A DNA stretch of 64,000 nt from CBDFGS01 sp965247255 (GCA_965247255.1 CBDFGS010000013.1:372001-436000); one strand, 5' to 3'; numbered from the stretch's first letter, positions 1 to 9,284 are shown. Numbers and translations: made by a program. The notes: generated by a model not told the origin, from the letters alone.

Positions 1-886
1 GCACGATTCGTTTTGAGTATCCTTCGTCCAGCAACCTGACGACCCATGTGATGCGCTGGGCATCGTTTGGCATGTCCAGATCGGAGAACGGATAGAGAGA
101 GGTCTCCCAGCCGAACAGGTCGTACTCGACATAACAACCCCGCCGGAGTAGTTCCAGCACTATGTCGATGTCGTGGATCGTACGGTCGATGTGGGCAATC
201 ACTACGCGGCTGACGTCGGCACCCTCCTCTGCCAGGATATCCAGGACTTCGAACGGCGCCCTTTCGTTGCGGCCCGGGTGGATGAGTATCGCGGCCCCCG
301 TCTCGCGGTGCGCAGCAGCGCCCGCCCTGAGGACCTTGCGCTCGTTGTCGGTGAGCGGCCAGGAGCAGCCAAGCTCGCCGATGATCCCCGCCCTGACGCC
401 GGTGTTTCCGACTCCGGTTAGGATGTCCGCGATCATCTCGGCGGCTAGATCGTCAACGCTCTTGTCGTCCATCCCGTCCGGGTGGACCGCGTCGACGTAG
501 TACCCAGCGCCCATGACGATATTCAGTCCTGTGGCCCGCGCGATGCGCTCAAGGGCCCGAGGGTTGCGGCCCAGGCCGATGGTGCTGGCGTCCACAATTG
601 TACCGCCACCGGCTTCCTTGAACAGGAGCGCCTCTGATGCGGCGGTGTCCTCGTCGGTTAACTGGAGGTTGTCGTAGTTCCTGAACGGGTTGTACCGCAC
701 CCACCCAAGGTTCTCCATGGTGACAGGCTGTTGCGACTTGATGCGGTCGCTTTCCTTCGTCTGCGGAATGAACATCGGCCGGAAGTCGATTAGAAGGTGC
801 TCGTGTGTGGTCGTGGGCCCGAGCATCTCGGGTTGGACCACCCCGAGTACCGTTTGGGCCAGTCCTGTTGGCCCCTTGTTCCCCAA
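1..886 (-). CDS. Phosphotriesterase-family metal-dependent hydrolase (partial)
   Basis: The reading frame enters from the left edge, so the C-terminus is missing. It starts at a TTG 5 nt after an AAGGAGGA ribosome binding site. The N-terminal part carries the HEHLLIDF motif (HxH metal pair of the amidohydrolase barrel). The mid-part has KEAGGGTIVDAS, then ILIHPGR and VVIAHIDR, which fit the bridging-residue and histidine-ligand strands of phosphotriesterase-like proteins (COG1735). Family members hydrolyse lactones, phosphotriesters or related esters; the substrate here is unknown. It lies 28 nt downstream of the MOSC gene on the same strand, so the two are probably cotranscribed. The terminal aspartate ligand falls outside the window. 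Confidence 0.85.
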   Translation of the reverse strand, partial: MGNKGPTGLAQTVLGVVQPEMLGPTTTHEHLLIDFRPMFIPQTKESDRIKSQQPVTMENLGWVRYNPFRNYDNLQLTDEDTAASEALLFKEAGGGTIVDASTIGLGRNPRALERIARATGLNIVMGAGYYVDAVHPDGMDDKSVDDLAAEMIADILTGVGNTGVRAGIIGELGCSWPLTDNERKVLRAGAAAHRETGAAILIHPGRNERAPFEVLDILAEEGADVSRVVIAHIDRTIHDIDIVLELLRRGCYVEYDLFGWETSLYPFSDLDMPNDAQRITWVVRLLDEGYSKRIV

Positions 887-914
887 AAGAGTCCTCCTTG
901 TCGGCTACGCCGGT

Positions 915-1358
915 CTAGACCACGCCCACCGCGTCCCCAATCGAGATGCTGCCTCCGGCTTCCACGGACGCCAGCATTCCGCGACGGCCTTCAAGCTGCT
1001 CTTGGAGGCCGGGGCGAACGTCTTCCAACATCGAGCAAGGAGCGCACGGCATGGATAACTGGAGCACAACTCCCTCTCCAAGCGACAGCCTCTGCCCCAC
1101 CTCCAGCGAAGTCAGGTCTATTCCCAGTGTGGTGACGTTCTCTCTTACTACGCCCGGCTCGAGCTCCAGGATATCGAGGGTCTCCTTCTCCATCAAGAGG
1201 ACCTGCCGACCACGGCGCTCGGCTCTTGTCGTGCAGTGCCTGTCGCCCTCGATGCCTCGACCCTCCAGGAACCTCGCCCGGTCTACAGCCTCGAGTGGTT
1301 GTTGGTGGCCTACGTTGAGGTGCAGTGAGACGACTCTACCATGGGTCGACATCTCCAT
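915..1358 (-). CDS. MOSC domain protein
   Basis: A single-domain protein of 147 residues. The pattern GRVVSLHLN, then GRGIEGDRHC, then ENVTTLGIDL and finally MPCAPC matches the MOSC beta-strand domain (molybdenum cofactor sulfurase C-terminal family). In this family a conserved cysteine is thought to handle sulfur or a metal-sulfur cofactor, and many stand-alone members act in molybdoenzyme or N-hydroxylated base metabolism. I chose the ATG at 1358 because GGAGG lies 5 nt upstream; a GTG at 1394 would add 12 residues that do not resemble the family. It sits just upstream of the phosphotriesterase-like gene and is likely its operon partner. Confidence 0.8.
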   Translation of the reverse strand: MEMSTHGRVVSLHLNVGHQQPLEAVDRARFLEGRGIEGDRHCTTRAERRGRQVLLMEKETLDILELEPGVVRENVTTLGIDLTSLEVGQRLSLGEGVVLQLSMPCAPCSMLEDVRPGLQEQLEGRRGMLASVEAGGSISIGDAVGVV

Positions 1359-1519
1359 CGTGGCCTCCATACGTTTGCAGGCCATAACGTACACTGAAGC
1401 AGCTTCGGATTCAAGGGTGCGGATGTAGGCCGTTTACAGGCACAACCACACAGTCGGGGACCGCGTCGCGGCGTGGTACACTCTCACCAGGATCGACCTA
1501 GTCTGCGGAGGTGGCGACG

Positions 1520-2491
1520 ATGGCGCAACGGGCTGTCGCGGCAAGTGGGACCGCAAAGGCTGCCATGGGCTTCCTGGCGAGTCTGACCGCCGAGCAACGT
1601 GCCCGCGCCGCCTTCGATTTCGACGACGGCGAGCGTGAGACGTGGCACTACACCCCGGTGCCCCGCAACGGCCTACCCCGCCGCGATATGGAGCAGGCCC
1701 AGGTAGAAGCGTCAGAGGTGTTGATGGCCGGCTTCCTGAGTCAGACCGGGTTGGATAAAGCACGTGCGATCATCGAGCACGAGACTATCCTCGGTCGCGC
1801 TGAGGCCGGCGAGGGTACCCTGCGGTTCGACAGAAGCACAGGGCTGTATTTCTTCAGCGTCTTTGGCGACCCGGACGGCCACGAGCCGTGGGGCTGGCAG
1901 GTAGACGGTCACCACCTGTCGCTTAATTTCACGCTGAAGGACGAGCTAAAGTCTTGCACCCCATCATTTTTTGGCGCAAATCCCGCGGAGGTCTTAGCCG
2001 GCCCGGAGAAGGGCCTACGTATCCTGAAGGAAGAGGAAGACCTGGCCCGCGAGCTATTGTTGAGTCTCGATGCAGAACAGAGACAGCGCGCGACGATCTA
2101 CCCGGTGGCGCCCGCCGATATCATCACCAGGGCCAGCATCCGCGCGGAGATAGGCCAGCGGGTGGGGCTCCCAGCAGGGAAGATGACCGGGGAACAGCGC
2201 GCCTTGTTGGTGCGGTTGGTCAGGCTATATGTCGACAAGGTCTCTGATGATGCAGCCCGCGACGCCTTTGAGAAGATTGAGGGCGAAGGCATCGACAGTA
2301 TTCTTTTCGGATGGGCCGGCAGCGAACACAGAGGGCAGGGGCACTACTACAGGCTTCACGGTCCGAGCTTCCTGGTGGAGTACGACAACACGCAGAACCG
2401 GGCCAATCACATTCACTCGGTGTGGCGTGACGCGGCGAACGACTTCGGCACGGACACGCTGCTCGCGCATTACCAGCAGCACCACCAGTAG
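1520..2491 (+). CDS. DUF3500 family protein
   Basis: A 323-residue protein with the hallmarks of DUF3500: an N-terminal segment FLASLTAEQRARAAFDFDD followed by WHYTPVPRNGL, a central WGWQVDGHHLSLNF, and a C-terminal HYYRLHGPSFLVEYDN plus NHIHSVWRD. The function of the family is not established. The His-rich motifs (DGHH, NHIH) suggest a metal site, which is inference. The ATG at 1520 is preferred because GGAGG lies 8 nt upstream and overlaps the alternative GTG at 1511. It is the only plus-strand gene in the first 15 kb and converges with the FG-GAP gene across a strong hairpin. Confidence 0.8.
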   Translation: MAQRAVAASGTAKAAMGFLASLTAEQRARAAFDFDDGERETWHYTPVPRNGLPRRDMEQAQVEASEVLMAGFLSQTGLDKARAIIEHETILGRAEAGEGTLRFDRSTGLYFFSVFGDPDGHEPWGWQVDGHHLSLNFTLKDELKSCTPSFFGANPAEVLAGPEKGLRILKEEEDLARELLLSLDAEQRQRATIYPVAPADIITRASIRAEIGQRVGLPAGKMTGEQRALLVRLVRLYVDKVSDDAARDAFEKIEGEGIDSILFGWAGSEHRGQGHYYRLHGPSFLVEYDNTQNRANHIHSVWRDAANDFGTDTLLAHYQQHHQ

Positions 2492-2545
2492 GATCACCAA
2501 TGGGCCGCGGCATCGCCGCGTAGGTGCTAAGAGCCCTCACCTCAA

Positions 2546-2569
2546 TCCTCTCCCGGCGGCGGGAGAGGA
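2546..2569. terminator. Hairpin between convergent genes
   Basis: A perfect 10-bp stem (TCCTCTCCCG / CGGGAGAGGA) closes a GCGG loop in the 103-nt gap between the convergent DUF3500 and FG-GAP genes. There is no T-run on either side. It may be a bidirectional terminator or a copy of the GC-rich intergenic palindromes common in Chloroflexota. Confidence 0.45.
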
Positions 2570-2594
2570 GGAAGAGTTCTGGCGGGCCGCGATA

Positions 2595-4391
2595 CTATTG
2601 CGGCTCGGTGACCACCAGCGGCTCGTTGGCGGGGACGTCTGTCAGGCTCAGCACCTTCCCGCTGGGCCATCTCACAGTTACGGAATCGACTCTGGATGCG
2701 GAGCCGAGCCCGAAATGGGCGACGAGCATATTCTGCCCCATCTGGCTGGAGCCAGCCGATATCTCGCGCATCTGTGTCTCACCGTTGGCTTCGACGGTGA
2801 CCCTGGCGCCGATGCCGTCCCGGTTGCTCGCCGTTCCCACGGGCCGCACTGTCAGCCAGCTGTTGCCCGTTTCACAGACGTTGCGTAGCAGCCTCGCGGC
2901 CTGCCCGTAGTTGGTGACGAAGAGGTCGAGGCACCCATCGCCATCGTAGTCCAGGTATACGCCTCCACGCCCGAATCCTGAGTCGTTGGCGCCGCTGCCC
3001 GGTGACACGTCGGCAAAGGTCCCGTCCCTATTGTTCTCGAGCAAGACGTTGGGCTGCTCCACCGCCACGTCAGAAGGACCCGCGTCGAGCATGTGGCCGC
3101 TGACGACGTAGAGGTCTTCGTCCCCGTCGTTGTCGTAGTCGAAGAATACGGCCCCCCAGGTCGCACGGTGGTCGTCAGGCCCTACCGAGCCGACCGTGAC
3201 CCGTGCGGTCGCAGCGGTATCGGTGAACGAGAGGCCACCGCCTTTGTTACGCAAGAGCACGCTGTCGCCAATGTTCGTCATGAATAGGTCGAGAAAGCCG
3301 TCGAGGTCGTAGTCTCCGACGGCCAGGCCCATGCCGTTGACCTGTATATCGCCGCCGCTGGCGCTGGAGATGTCGACGAAGCTCCATCCGCCGTTGTCTG
3401 CCGGGCCGTCGTTGCGCCACAGCACGTTGGGCTGGATTTTGCCTCCGAAGTCGTTGACGACGTACAGGTCCAGGTCGCCGTCGTTGTCGAGGTCGACCCA
3501 AACCGGCTGAAAGCCCGCCCCCCAGACGTTGCCGAAGAAGTCCGTCCGCTCTATCTCTACGGTCGCGGGCTGAGAGTCATCTCCGAGCAGCCTCGTGGTG
3601 TTGGCGAATGTGCCGTCGCCCCGGTTGTGGAGAAGGAGCACGCCGCCCGTCTTCTCTAAAGGCTCCCAGATGGAGAACTTTCTTGCGTCGTACTCGATCA
3701 AATGATGGACGACTACGAGGTCGACGAACCCGTCGCTGTCGTAGTCTCCCCAGGCGCACCCCATCCAGCGTTTGGCGAACGTGGCCTCCACGTCGGTTTC
3801 GGCGGTGACATCGCTGAACGTGCCGTCGCCGTTGTTGCGAAACAGCCGGTTGATCCCGAAATTGGTGAGGTACAGGTCCTGGTACCCGTCGTTGTCGTAG
3901 TCGGCCGCGCAGGCCCCATGGCCCCTTCCATCGGCGTCCGCAACCCCCGCGGCGGCAGCGACTTCTGCGAAAGTCCCGTCGCCGTTGTTGCGGTAGAGGG
4001 CATTGGGCCCCGATGCGTTGACGGCGTAGATGTCCTGCAGCCCGTCGCTATCGAAGTCGAAGACGACGGCGCCGCCCCCGAAGGGCAGGGGCTCGCCGGG
4101 AAACTCCCCGGCCACGAAACGTACGCCCGCCACAGCGGAGACGTCAGAGAAAACCGCTTCGCGGTCTCCAGCCTCGATGGGTTGCGTGGCGGCCGGCTCT
4201 GCGGCGCCAGACTGCTCGTCTTTCTCGTGGCACTCCCCTTGGACGCATATCAACTCCTCGCCATCGTCCACCGACTCCGGCGCATCTCGTATGAGTTCGG
4301 GTACGAAGATGACCGCCGGCACCGCCAATATCCCGGCCCCGACCAGGGCGGCGGCGACGGTCCGCTTGCGAGCGAGCCACTTGATCGTCAA
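2595..4391 (-). CDS. FG-GAP/VCBS repeat protein with C-terminal ASPIC/UnbV domain
   Basis: A 598-residue exported protein. Residues about 12-32 form a hydrophobic anchor or signal segment, followed by an acidic linker with a CVQGEC pair. Residues about 80-500 contain repeated FG-GAP/VCBS blades such as DFDSDGLQDIYAVN, DYDNDGYQDLYLTN and DYDSDGFVDLVVV, whose Asp/Asn loops bind calcium in beta-propellers. The last 90 residues (GIGARVTVEANG ... VTVRWPSG) are an ASPIC/UnbV domain, the CRTAC1-like architecture. Such proteins are extracellular and may bind proteins or carbohydrates; the ligand is unknown. The start is a TTG with GAGG 8 nt upstream. It lies 10 nt after the upstream aldolase-like gene and is probably cotranscribed with it. 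Confidence 0.85.
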   Translation of the reverse strand: MTIKWLARKRTVAAALVGAGILAVPAVIFVPELIRDAPESVDDGEELICVQGECHEKDEQSGAAEPAATQPIEAGDREAVFSDVSAVAGVRFVAGEFPGEPLPFGGGAVVFDFDSDGLQDIYAVNASGPNALYRNNGDGTFAEVAAAAGVADADGRGHGACAADYDNDGYQDLYLTNFGINRLFRNNGDGTFSDVTAETDVEATFAKRWMGCAWGDYDSDGFVDLVVVHHLIEYDARKFSIWEPLEKTGGVLLLHNRGDGTFANTTRLLGDDSQPATVEIERTDFFGNVWGAGFQPVWVDLDNDGDLDLYVVNDFGGKIQPNVLWRNDGPADNGGWSFVDISSASGGDIQVNGMGLAVGDYDLDGFLDLFMTNIGDSVLLRNKGGGLSFTDTAATARVTVGSVGPDDHRATWGAVFFDYDNDGDEDLYVVSGHMLDAGPSDVAVEQPNVLLENNRDGTFADVSPGSGANDSGFGRGGVYLDYDGDGCLDLFVTNYGQAARLLRNVCETGNSWLTVRPVGTASNRDGIGARVTVEANGETQMREISAGSSQMGQNMLVAHFGLGSASRVDSVTVRWPSGKVLSLTDVPANEPLVVTEPQ

Positions 4392-4401
4392 GCGATGCGC
4401 C

Positions 4402-5358
4402 TCATCCCTTCCAGAGCAGGTCTGGGAACTCTTGTTCCATGGTGCGGCGAAATTGGGCGACCATCTCGTCAGGGACCGGCAGATAGGGCTTCCTGGTTCG
4501 AGCCGTACCTTCGAGAAATCCCGACGCTACGGCCAGGGCCTTGCTCACGATGCCGTGGAGATTGCCGTCGGCTACCAGGAGCTTCTTGGCCTCGACTAGC
4601 GCTTCCAGTCTCTGGTGGCGGCGTTCCGCGTCGTCCCAGTGCTGTTTGACTATGTCGTCGTACCATTCGACCACGTAGCGGGGGTTGACGTTGGCGAACC
4701 ACGAGTTGACCCCGCGGGATCCGAGCTTCATCAGCGGCGTCATCGTGCGATCGAGCACGAAGTGGCTGAGGTGCGGAGCGCAGTCCATGATGAGTTGGAA
4801 CTCGGACTCGTCTGCGCCCACGTGCTTGGTCCCGACGAGTCCGGGCACCTCGTCTTGCAGGACAGCGTAGTCGGGCCCACGCTGGGTGTTGTGCACCCTT
4901 GGGGTGTTGTAGTGCATCAGGGCGAACCACTCTGGGACCGCCTGCGCTACGTCCTCCCAGAACGCACGATAGGAGGCAGGCGTCATGGGCATGAAGAATG
5001 GATGGCCGACGTGGGCGCCGAGGATGCCCCGCGAGGCTGCGAAGGACAACCGGTCCAGCATGCCCTGGGTGTTGCACCATGTCACGCCGACCATAGATGG
5101 GAAGCTTAGGCGCTGGGTCTCGTCGGCGAAGGCGTCCACGATTTGTTTGAACTCGTCGAGCTCGATGGCGTAGAACTCGCCGTCGCTATCGGTGGTGTAG
5201 ATGCCGTGCACACCCGAGGCGTGGAGGCGGCGTACGTTCTCGCGGAAGACGCCCTCGTCGAACCGGTCGTCCTCGGTGAACGGAGTGGGGATGGCGGCCC
5301 AGACGCCGTGCAGGTTCTCGCGGGTGAGGCGCTCACTCATGGGGGGTGCGTCAGTCAC
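4402..5358 (-). CDS. Dihydrodipicolinate synthase/N-acetylneuraminate lyase family protein
   Basis: A TIM-barrel class I aldolase of 318 residues. It has the N-terminal GVWAAIPTPFTEDDRFD, a TTDSDGEF loop in place of the usual GTTGE motif, the HYNTPR tyrosine loop, and the Schiff-base lysine in GTKHVGADE. The altered loops make it unlikely to be the lysine-pathway DapA; a catabolic keto-acid aldolase or dehydratase is more likely, substrate unknown. The GTG at 5358 is chosen because AGAGGAAA sits just upstream; a TTG at 5379 would add seven residues. It heads a probable two-gene unit with the FG-GAP protein. Confidence 0.8.
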   Translation of the reverse strand: MTDAPPMSERLTRENLHGVWAAIPTPFTEDDRFDEGVFRENVRRLHASGVHGIYTTDSDGEFYAIELDEFKQIVDAFADETQRLSFPSMVGVTWCNTQGMLDRLSFAASRGILGAHVGHPFFMPMTPASYRAFWEDVAQAVPEWFALMHYNTPRVHNTQRGPDYAVLQDEVPGLVGTKHVGADESEFQLIMDCAPHLSHFVLDRTMTPLMKLGSRGVNSWFANVNPRYVVEWYDDIVKQHWDDAERRHQRLEALVEAKKLLVADGNLHGIVSKALAVASGFLEGTARTRKPYLPVPDEMVAQFRRTMEQEFPDLLWKG

Positions 5359-5558
5359 TGAGTTTCCTCTTTCGGACAAACGTGTCTCTCTAGACTCGGG
5401 AACGCCCCGACTGAGCGTGCCCCATCGTAAGAAGATACCACGCTTGAGACTTTGGTCCCGAACGGTGAGGTCGACGTACCGGCGAGGCCGTTCCCACCCG
5501 CGAGGCTGGGCGAGACGCGAGGAACCAAGGTCGAGAAGTAGGGTGAAGAGTCACCGAC

Positions 5559-5638
5559 CATAACAGTGGCTCACGGAGAGAGCACAGAGGAAAGTCTCAT
5601 TCAAGAAAACCCCTCTGTGGCTGTGCCCTCTGTGGTGA
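5559..5638. repeat. Imperfect palindromic CACAGAGG repeat
   Basis: This stretch lies in the 280-nt gap between the sugar isomerase and the aldolase-like gene. It holds CCTCTGTGG twice near its right end and the opposite-strand form GCACAGAGGAAAG near the left, so it folds as a loose inverted repeat. Similar CACAGAGG-rich spacers recur in many bacterial genomes. The remainder of the gap (5359-5558) shows no gene. Confidence 0.4.
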
Positions 5639-6484
5639 CTATTCCGGGTTAGCCGCGAGCACCTCGCGGAGGTGCTTGGCGCCGAGCCTGAGGGACTCCT
5701 TGTCATCGCACTGGTTGTGCCAGACGCCCTCGAATACGACGGACATGGTGCCGTTGTAGCCAATGTCCCTCAGTATCCTCACCACGCGGTCGTAGTCGAG
5801 CCACTCCTCGCGGCCGCTGTCGATCTTGAATATCTTGGCCCGTACGTATGAGGCGTGGGGAGCGGCCTCTGCTATGTACTTGTAGATGTCCACGCCGGGG
5901 TCCCCTATACCTTCGTAGTTGGACCCGACGGAGCCGGCCCACTGGCCGGTGTCCAGTATCAGGGTGAAGTTGTCCCGGTCGACCTCTCCCAGGATTCGGA
6001 GCACGTCCTCCGATGTGGCTGCGAGGTTCCCGCTATCGTGGTTCTGTAGCCCGACGAACACGCCTTTGTCCGCGGCGTGGTCGCAGACCTCCTGGAAGCA
6101 CCGCACCATCGGCGGCCATAACGGCTCACGGTCGTGAGTGCCCTCGGGCACGCGAGCACCGAACAGCCGCACCAGAGGGGCTCCCAGGAACGCGGCGACG
6201 TCCACGTCGGCCTTGGCTTGCTCGACCTTGGCGTCAAGCTCCTCGTCCGAGCCGGAGAAGTTGCCCTGTGCGCCGAGATAGCCGATGGGCAGGCCCCGTT
6301 TGAGGCAGAGCATCTTGACCCGCCGGAGGTAGTCCGGCTCCCTGGACAGGAACGACTTGCCGAGGTGAAGCTCGACGGCGTCCATGCGGAGCTCGTAGGC
6401 GTACTCGACCCAGGTCTCCACGTCCGTTAGCTGCGGTGGGTCGTCTTTGCCTTTAACCGAGGCGTATAGGCCTAGTTTGATCAT
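5639..6484 (-). CDS. Sugar phosphate isomerase/epimerase-like TIM-barrel protein
   Basis: A 281-residue protein of the xylose-isomerase-like / AP-endonuclease-2 barrel family. It has KLGLYASVKG at the start, then MDAVELHLGKSFLS, a GLQNHDSG metal-type strand, LILDTGQW and a late VVFEGVW. These strands place Glu, Asp and His residues as expected for a divalent-metal isomerase or epimerase; the sugar is unknown. ATG is preceded by GAGGAG at good spacing. The stop of the mutarotase-like gene lies 11 nt upstream, so the two probably form an operon acting on the same sugar. Confidence 0.8.
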   Translation of the reverse strand: MIKLGLYASVKGKDDPPQLTDVETWVEYAYELRMDAVELHLGKSFLSREPDYLRRVKMLCLKRGLPIGYLGAQGNFSGSDEELDAKVEQAKADVDVAAFLGAPLVRLFGARVPEGTHDREPLWPPMVRCFQEVCDHAADKGVFVGLQNHDSGNLAATSEDVLRILGEVDRDNFTLILDTGQWAGSVGSNYEGIGDPGVDIYKYIAEAAPHASYVRAKIFKIDSGREEWLDYDRVVRILRDIGYNGTMSVVFEGVWHNQCDDKESLRLGAKHLREVLAANPE

Positions 6485-6495
6485 GTGCGGTCTCC

Positions 6496-7581
6496 TCAGC
6501 TCACCTTCACGACCGAGCCGTCGGGCTTGATTCGCTTGACCCTCTCGACGCCGGTATAGGCGACCGCCTTTACGGAGGCGGACACGCGCTCGCCTGCTTC
6601 CATCCTGAGGGCCGTTCCGTTCTCGATGGCGCTTTGGAGCCCCTGGTTAGCGTAGCTGGTGAATGGCTCGAGTCCCACGTTGTAGGTGCGCCCGTACCAT
6701 GGGTAGCCTTGAGCGTGGAACGACTGCCAGTACCAGAGGTACCGGAATACGTCAGTCGGGAATACGACGCCGAATCCGATGCCCGTCGCCTGATTGGTCA
6801 CTGCGTACCAGCCCTCCGGCATGTCGGTTATGAACGACTGGTCGTAGAAACGCTCGCTCTTGGACGGGAGGCGGCTGAGGTCGACGTCGCCGCCACCCTT
6901 AAGCTCGGTCGTGGGCCACTGGCCCGTGGCGCCGGCCTTGAGCCTGTTGTTGGGATGCCAATCTTTCTCGGAGAGGTTGAAGAGCGTCCCGCCGGGCAGG
7001 TCGATGACGCAGTCCTCGCTGAGGAAGGGCTCGCCTATGGCGATGTGCTGGCCCCAAACGCAGTGCGCAGGCTCCTCGCCCTCGTTTACGATGCTCTCTT
7101 CGATCTCCAGGACGGGCGACCCACTTACCAGCGTCAACTTCTTCTCGCAGAAGAAGGGCATGCGGACGCCCCGCACCCAGAAGCGGAGCGAGACCTTTTC
7201 CGGGGTGTCGTCCACGATCTGGCAGTCCCACGGCATCGTGTTTACCTCGGCGTGCAGGCCCAGTTCGACGCCTCCGACCTCCGAGGGGAAGCCTCCCGCC
7301 GGCAGCACGGTCTGCCAGCCGCCTTCATAGACATCCAGCCACATACTCGTTGGTGAGCCGGTGGTCGGCAGGAACTTCGAGGGGTCTCGCACGCCCCAGG
7401 GCGATCGCCACAAGAAGTCGACGTCGGTGGGCTTGTGGACGAGCTGGTATATGTCGGCGCCCTTGTCGACCAGGACCACAACTCTCAAAAGCTCGTTCTC
7501 TAAGACCGCGGTCTTTAGCCCGCGATAGGTCCAAGAGTCGGAGACGCGGCAGCCGTGGTTTCGCTCAATCTGGTAGTGCAT
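6496..7581 (-). CDS. Aldose 1-epimerase-like (mutarotase-fold, DUF4432-type) protein
   Basis: A 361-residue beta-sandwich protein. Features typical of galactose-mutarotase-fold enzymes are VVVLVDKGADIYQL near the N-terminus, WLDVYEGGWQTVLPAGG, a central VWGQHIAIGEPFL that supplies a His, and a C-terminal YNVGLEPFTSY with the Glu expected to act as base. It resembles the DUF4432/aldose-epimerase group. Its partner gene 11 nt downstream encodes a sugar isomerase-like barrel, which suggests a carbohydrate pathway; the substrate is not known. The ATG at 7581 has GAGGAAG 5 nt upstream; a start at 7635 would add 18 residues without a visible ribosome binding site. Confidence 0.75.
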   Translation of the reverse strand: MHYQIERNHGCRVSDSWTYRGLKTAVLENELLRVVVLVDKGADIYQLVHKPTDVDFLWRSPWGVRDPSKFLPTTGSPTSMWLDVYEGGWQTVLPAGGFPSEVGGVELGLHAEVNTMPWDCQIVDDTPEKVSLRFWVRGVRMPFFCEKKLTLVSGSPVLEIEESIVNEGEEPAHCVWGQHIAIGEPFLSEDCVIDLPGGTLFNLSEKDWHPNNRLKAGATGQWPTTELKGGGDVDLSRLPSKSERFYDQSFITDMPEGWYAVTNQATGIGFGVVFPTDVFRYLWYWQSFHAQGYPWYGRTYNVGLEPFTSYANQGLQSAIENGTALRMEAGERVSASVKAVAYTGVERVKRIKPDGSVVKVS

Positions 7582-7739
7582 CGTCGCTTCCTCGCCGGCG
7601 GCGTCGAGTCTATCGGCGGCAAATAGGCGTGTCAAGCTATAAACCGAGGCCAGCCTCGCGTTGCGCTCAAAGGCCTGGGCTGCCCCCGGACCAGATACTT
7701 CGTCGGGGACTCCTCAGCATGGCAAAGGGGGCTTGCGCC

Positions 7740-9284
7740 TTAATCGCGGCGTCTCAGGAGCAGATAGCCTCCGCCTGCGGCCAGCAAAGACCCGAGCACA
7801 ACTAGCGTACGGAGCGCCTCGACGAGAAGGGCGGGCCCGCCGACGGATGGAAGCGCCGGGAAGTAGGGTGAGGCCGGCGACACGACAATGTCGCCCAGCA
7901 GCCGCTCTACCCGCACCGCATAGAGGCCTTCGGGTTTGGTCAGCTTGAAGGAGAAGTCGACTGTCTCTCCCGGCTCGACGACCACGTCCTGCGCGTCTTG
8001 GACAGAGTTGTTGAGCCAGACGTTCGCCGCGTAGATGCCGCGCTGCGGCCCGACGTTGGCGACGGTAGCCCCGATCGTGAACTCCTCCCCGGCGCGCGGC
8101 GCCCTCGGGCTGATTCTCAGGTCGGTGACCACAAGAGGCTGTGGGGGAAGCTCCCGGCTCCCGGTGATAGCGAGGGTAGAGAACCCGGGAACGACCACAG
8201 CGAATGAAACGCGCTGGGAGTCCTCTCGAATACGCTTGGACTGCGTCGGGACCCACGCCCCAAGGCCCTCGTTGAACTGGTTGAATTGGATGGACCACTT
8301 GTGGACCTGGTTCGCCGTCAGCCAGCTCTGCTCGACCGAGATGATGGCGGCGGCGACGGAGACGTCTCCGGGCTCCGCGTTCGCGAGCGACACGCGGAAG
8401 AACGAGTTGGCGATGCGTCCGGCCGGAAACGCGGGGGTCCCTTCCGGCCGCTCCTCGAAGCCCTCCACCTCGATGCGGACGTCCGACAGGGCCCGGTTGA
8501 ACCGTGCCCAGATGCGGTCGAAGGGGGCCGGGCTGCCTACGATCAGTGCCCACTCCTGCGCCCTGGCCTGAGGCAGCGTGTACTCATCGATGGCTTCGCT
8601 TATCGTCTTGCCCACGGGGTCCTGTAGGTCCGGCGGTACGTCCGGCCTGTTCCAGAAGTCGAGGTGCATCGCTGGAACGCTGGGGAGCTTCCGGAGCAGA
8701 AGCGTGAGCGGCATCTCCCACAGCTTTCCCGGGGAGATCTCAGGCAGACGAGGAACGAGGCGCTCCTCGGGGAGCAGGCCTACGATCTCGGTGGCCTTTT
8801 TGGTGGGCACCTTCTCCATGATGGCCCCGGCTTTCACCTTGTCGACCTGAGACCATATGTCGGCGGCGCTGTCGATCTCCATCACGTCGAGCATCGCGAC
8901 CGCCTTTTTGGTCGCCATCTCCCCCATTATCAGTGAGGCTGCCTTCCCGTCCATCTTGGCCATCATGTCCGCCGCCTTCACCGTGCCCATCTCCTCGACG
9001 ACCCGTGCCGCCTCGGACACGTCCATCTCGAACATCGCCGTCGCCGCCTCGCCGGCTGTCATCTCCTCGAGCTGTCGAGCGAGGCCTTCCGTGGTGGTCG
9101 CGGTGAGTACTGGGTGAGTCGACGTAGCGTTGGCGGTGGGGTGGCCGGGGGCCTCGCTCCCGCCGGCGAGATGTGGATGCTGGCCGTACGCCGCCGACAC
9201 TACATCCTCGCTGGTAGCCGCGTACGCCAGCACAACGGCGAAGGTGATCGCCGCACTCATCGCTGCCAAGAGAGGTACTCGCAC
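7740..9284 (-). CDS. Surface protein: MgtE_N-like helical repeats, PGF-pre-PGF-like and CARDB-like domains, C-terminal anchor
   Basis: A 514-residue exported protein. Residues 1-25 look like a signal peptide. Residues about 65-190 are short helical repeats of the form AARVVEEMGTVKAADMM and KKAVAMLDVMEIDSAADIW, which resemble the MgtE_N superhelical domain; no transporter membrane domain follows. A segment around WVPTQSKRI ... VSFAVVVPGFSTLAI matches the PGF-pre-PGF module known mostly from archaeal surface proteins. A CARDB-like beta domain (LRISPRAPRAGEEFTIGATVANVG) comes next. The protein ends in a hydrophobic segment followed by LLLRRRD, like a sorting or membrane anchor. The function is unknown; a cell-surface structural or binding role is inferred. 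Confidence 0.65.
   Translation of the reverse strand: MRVPLLAAMSAAITFAVVLAYAATSEDVVSAAYGQHPHLAGGSEAPGHPTANATSTHPVLTATTTEGLARQLEEMTAGEAATAMFEMDVSEAARVVEEMGTVKAADMMAKMDGKAASLIMGEMATKKAVAMLDVMEIDSAADIWSQVDKVKAGAIMEKVPTKKATEIVGLLPEERLVPRLPEISPGKLWEMPLTLLLRKLPSVPAMHLDFWNRPDVPPDLQDPVGKTISEAIDEYTLPQARAQEWALIVGSPAPFDRIWARFNRALSDVRIEVEGFEERPEGTPAFPAGRIANSFFRVSLANAEPGDVSVAAAIISVEQSWLTANQVHKWSIQFNQFNEGLGAWVPTQSKRIREDSQRVSFAVVVPGFSTLAITGSRELPPQPLVVTDLRISPRAPRAGEEFTIGATVANVGPQRGIYAANVWLNNSVQDAQDVVVEPGETVDFSFKLTKPEGLYAVRVERLLGDIVVSPASPYFPALPSVGGPALLVEALRTLVVLGSLLAAGGGYLLLRRRD

Noticed and set aside
2220..2540. Antisense frames across the DUF3500 gene
   Set aside because: They have no ribosome binding site or motif and sit opposite a well-supported gene.
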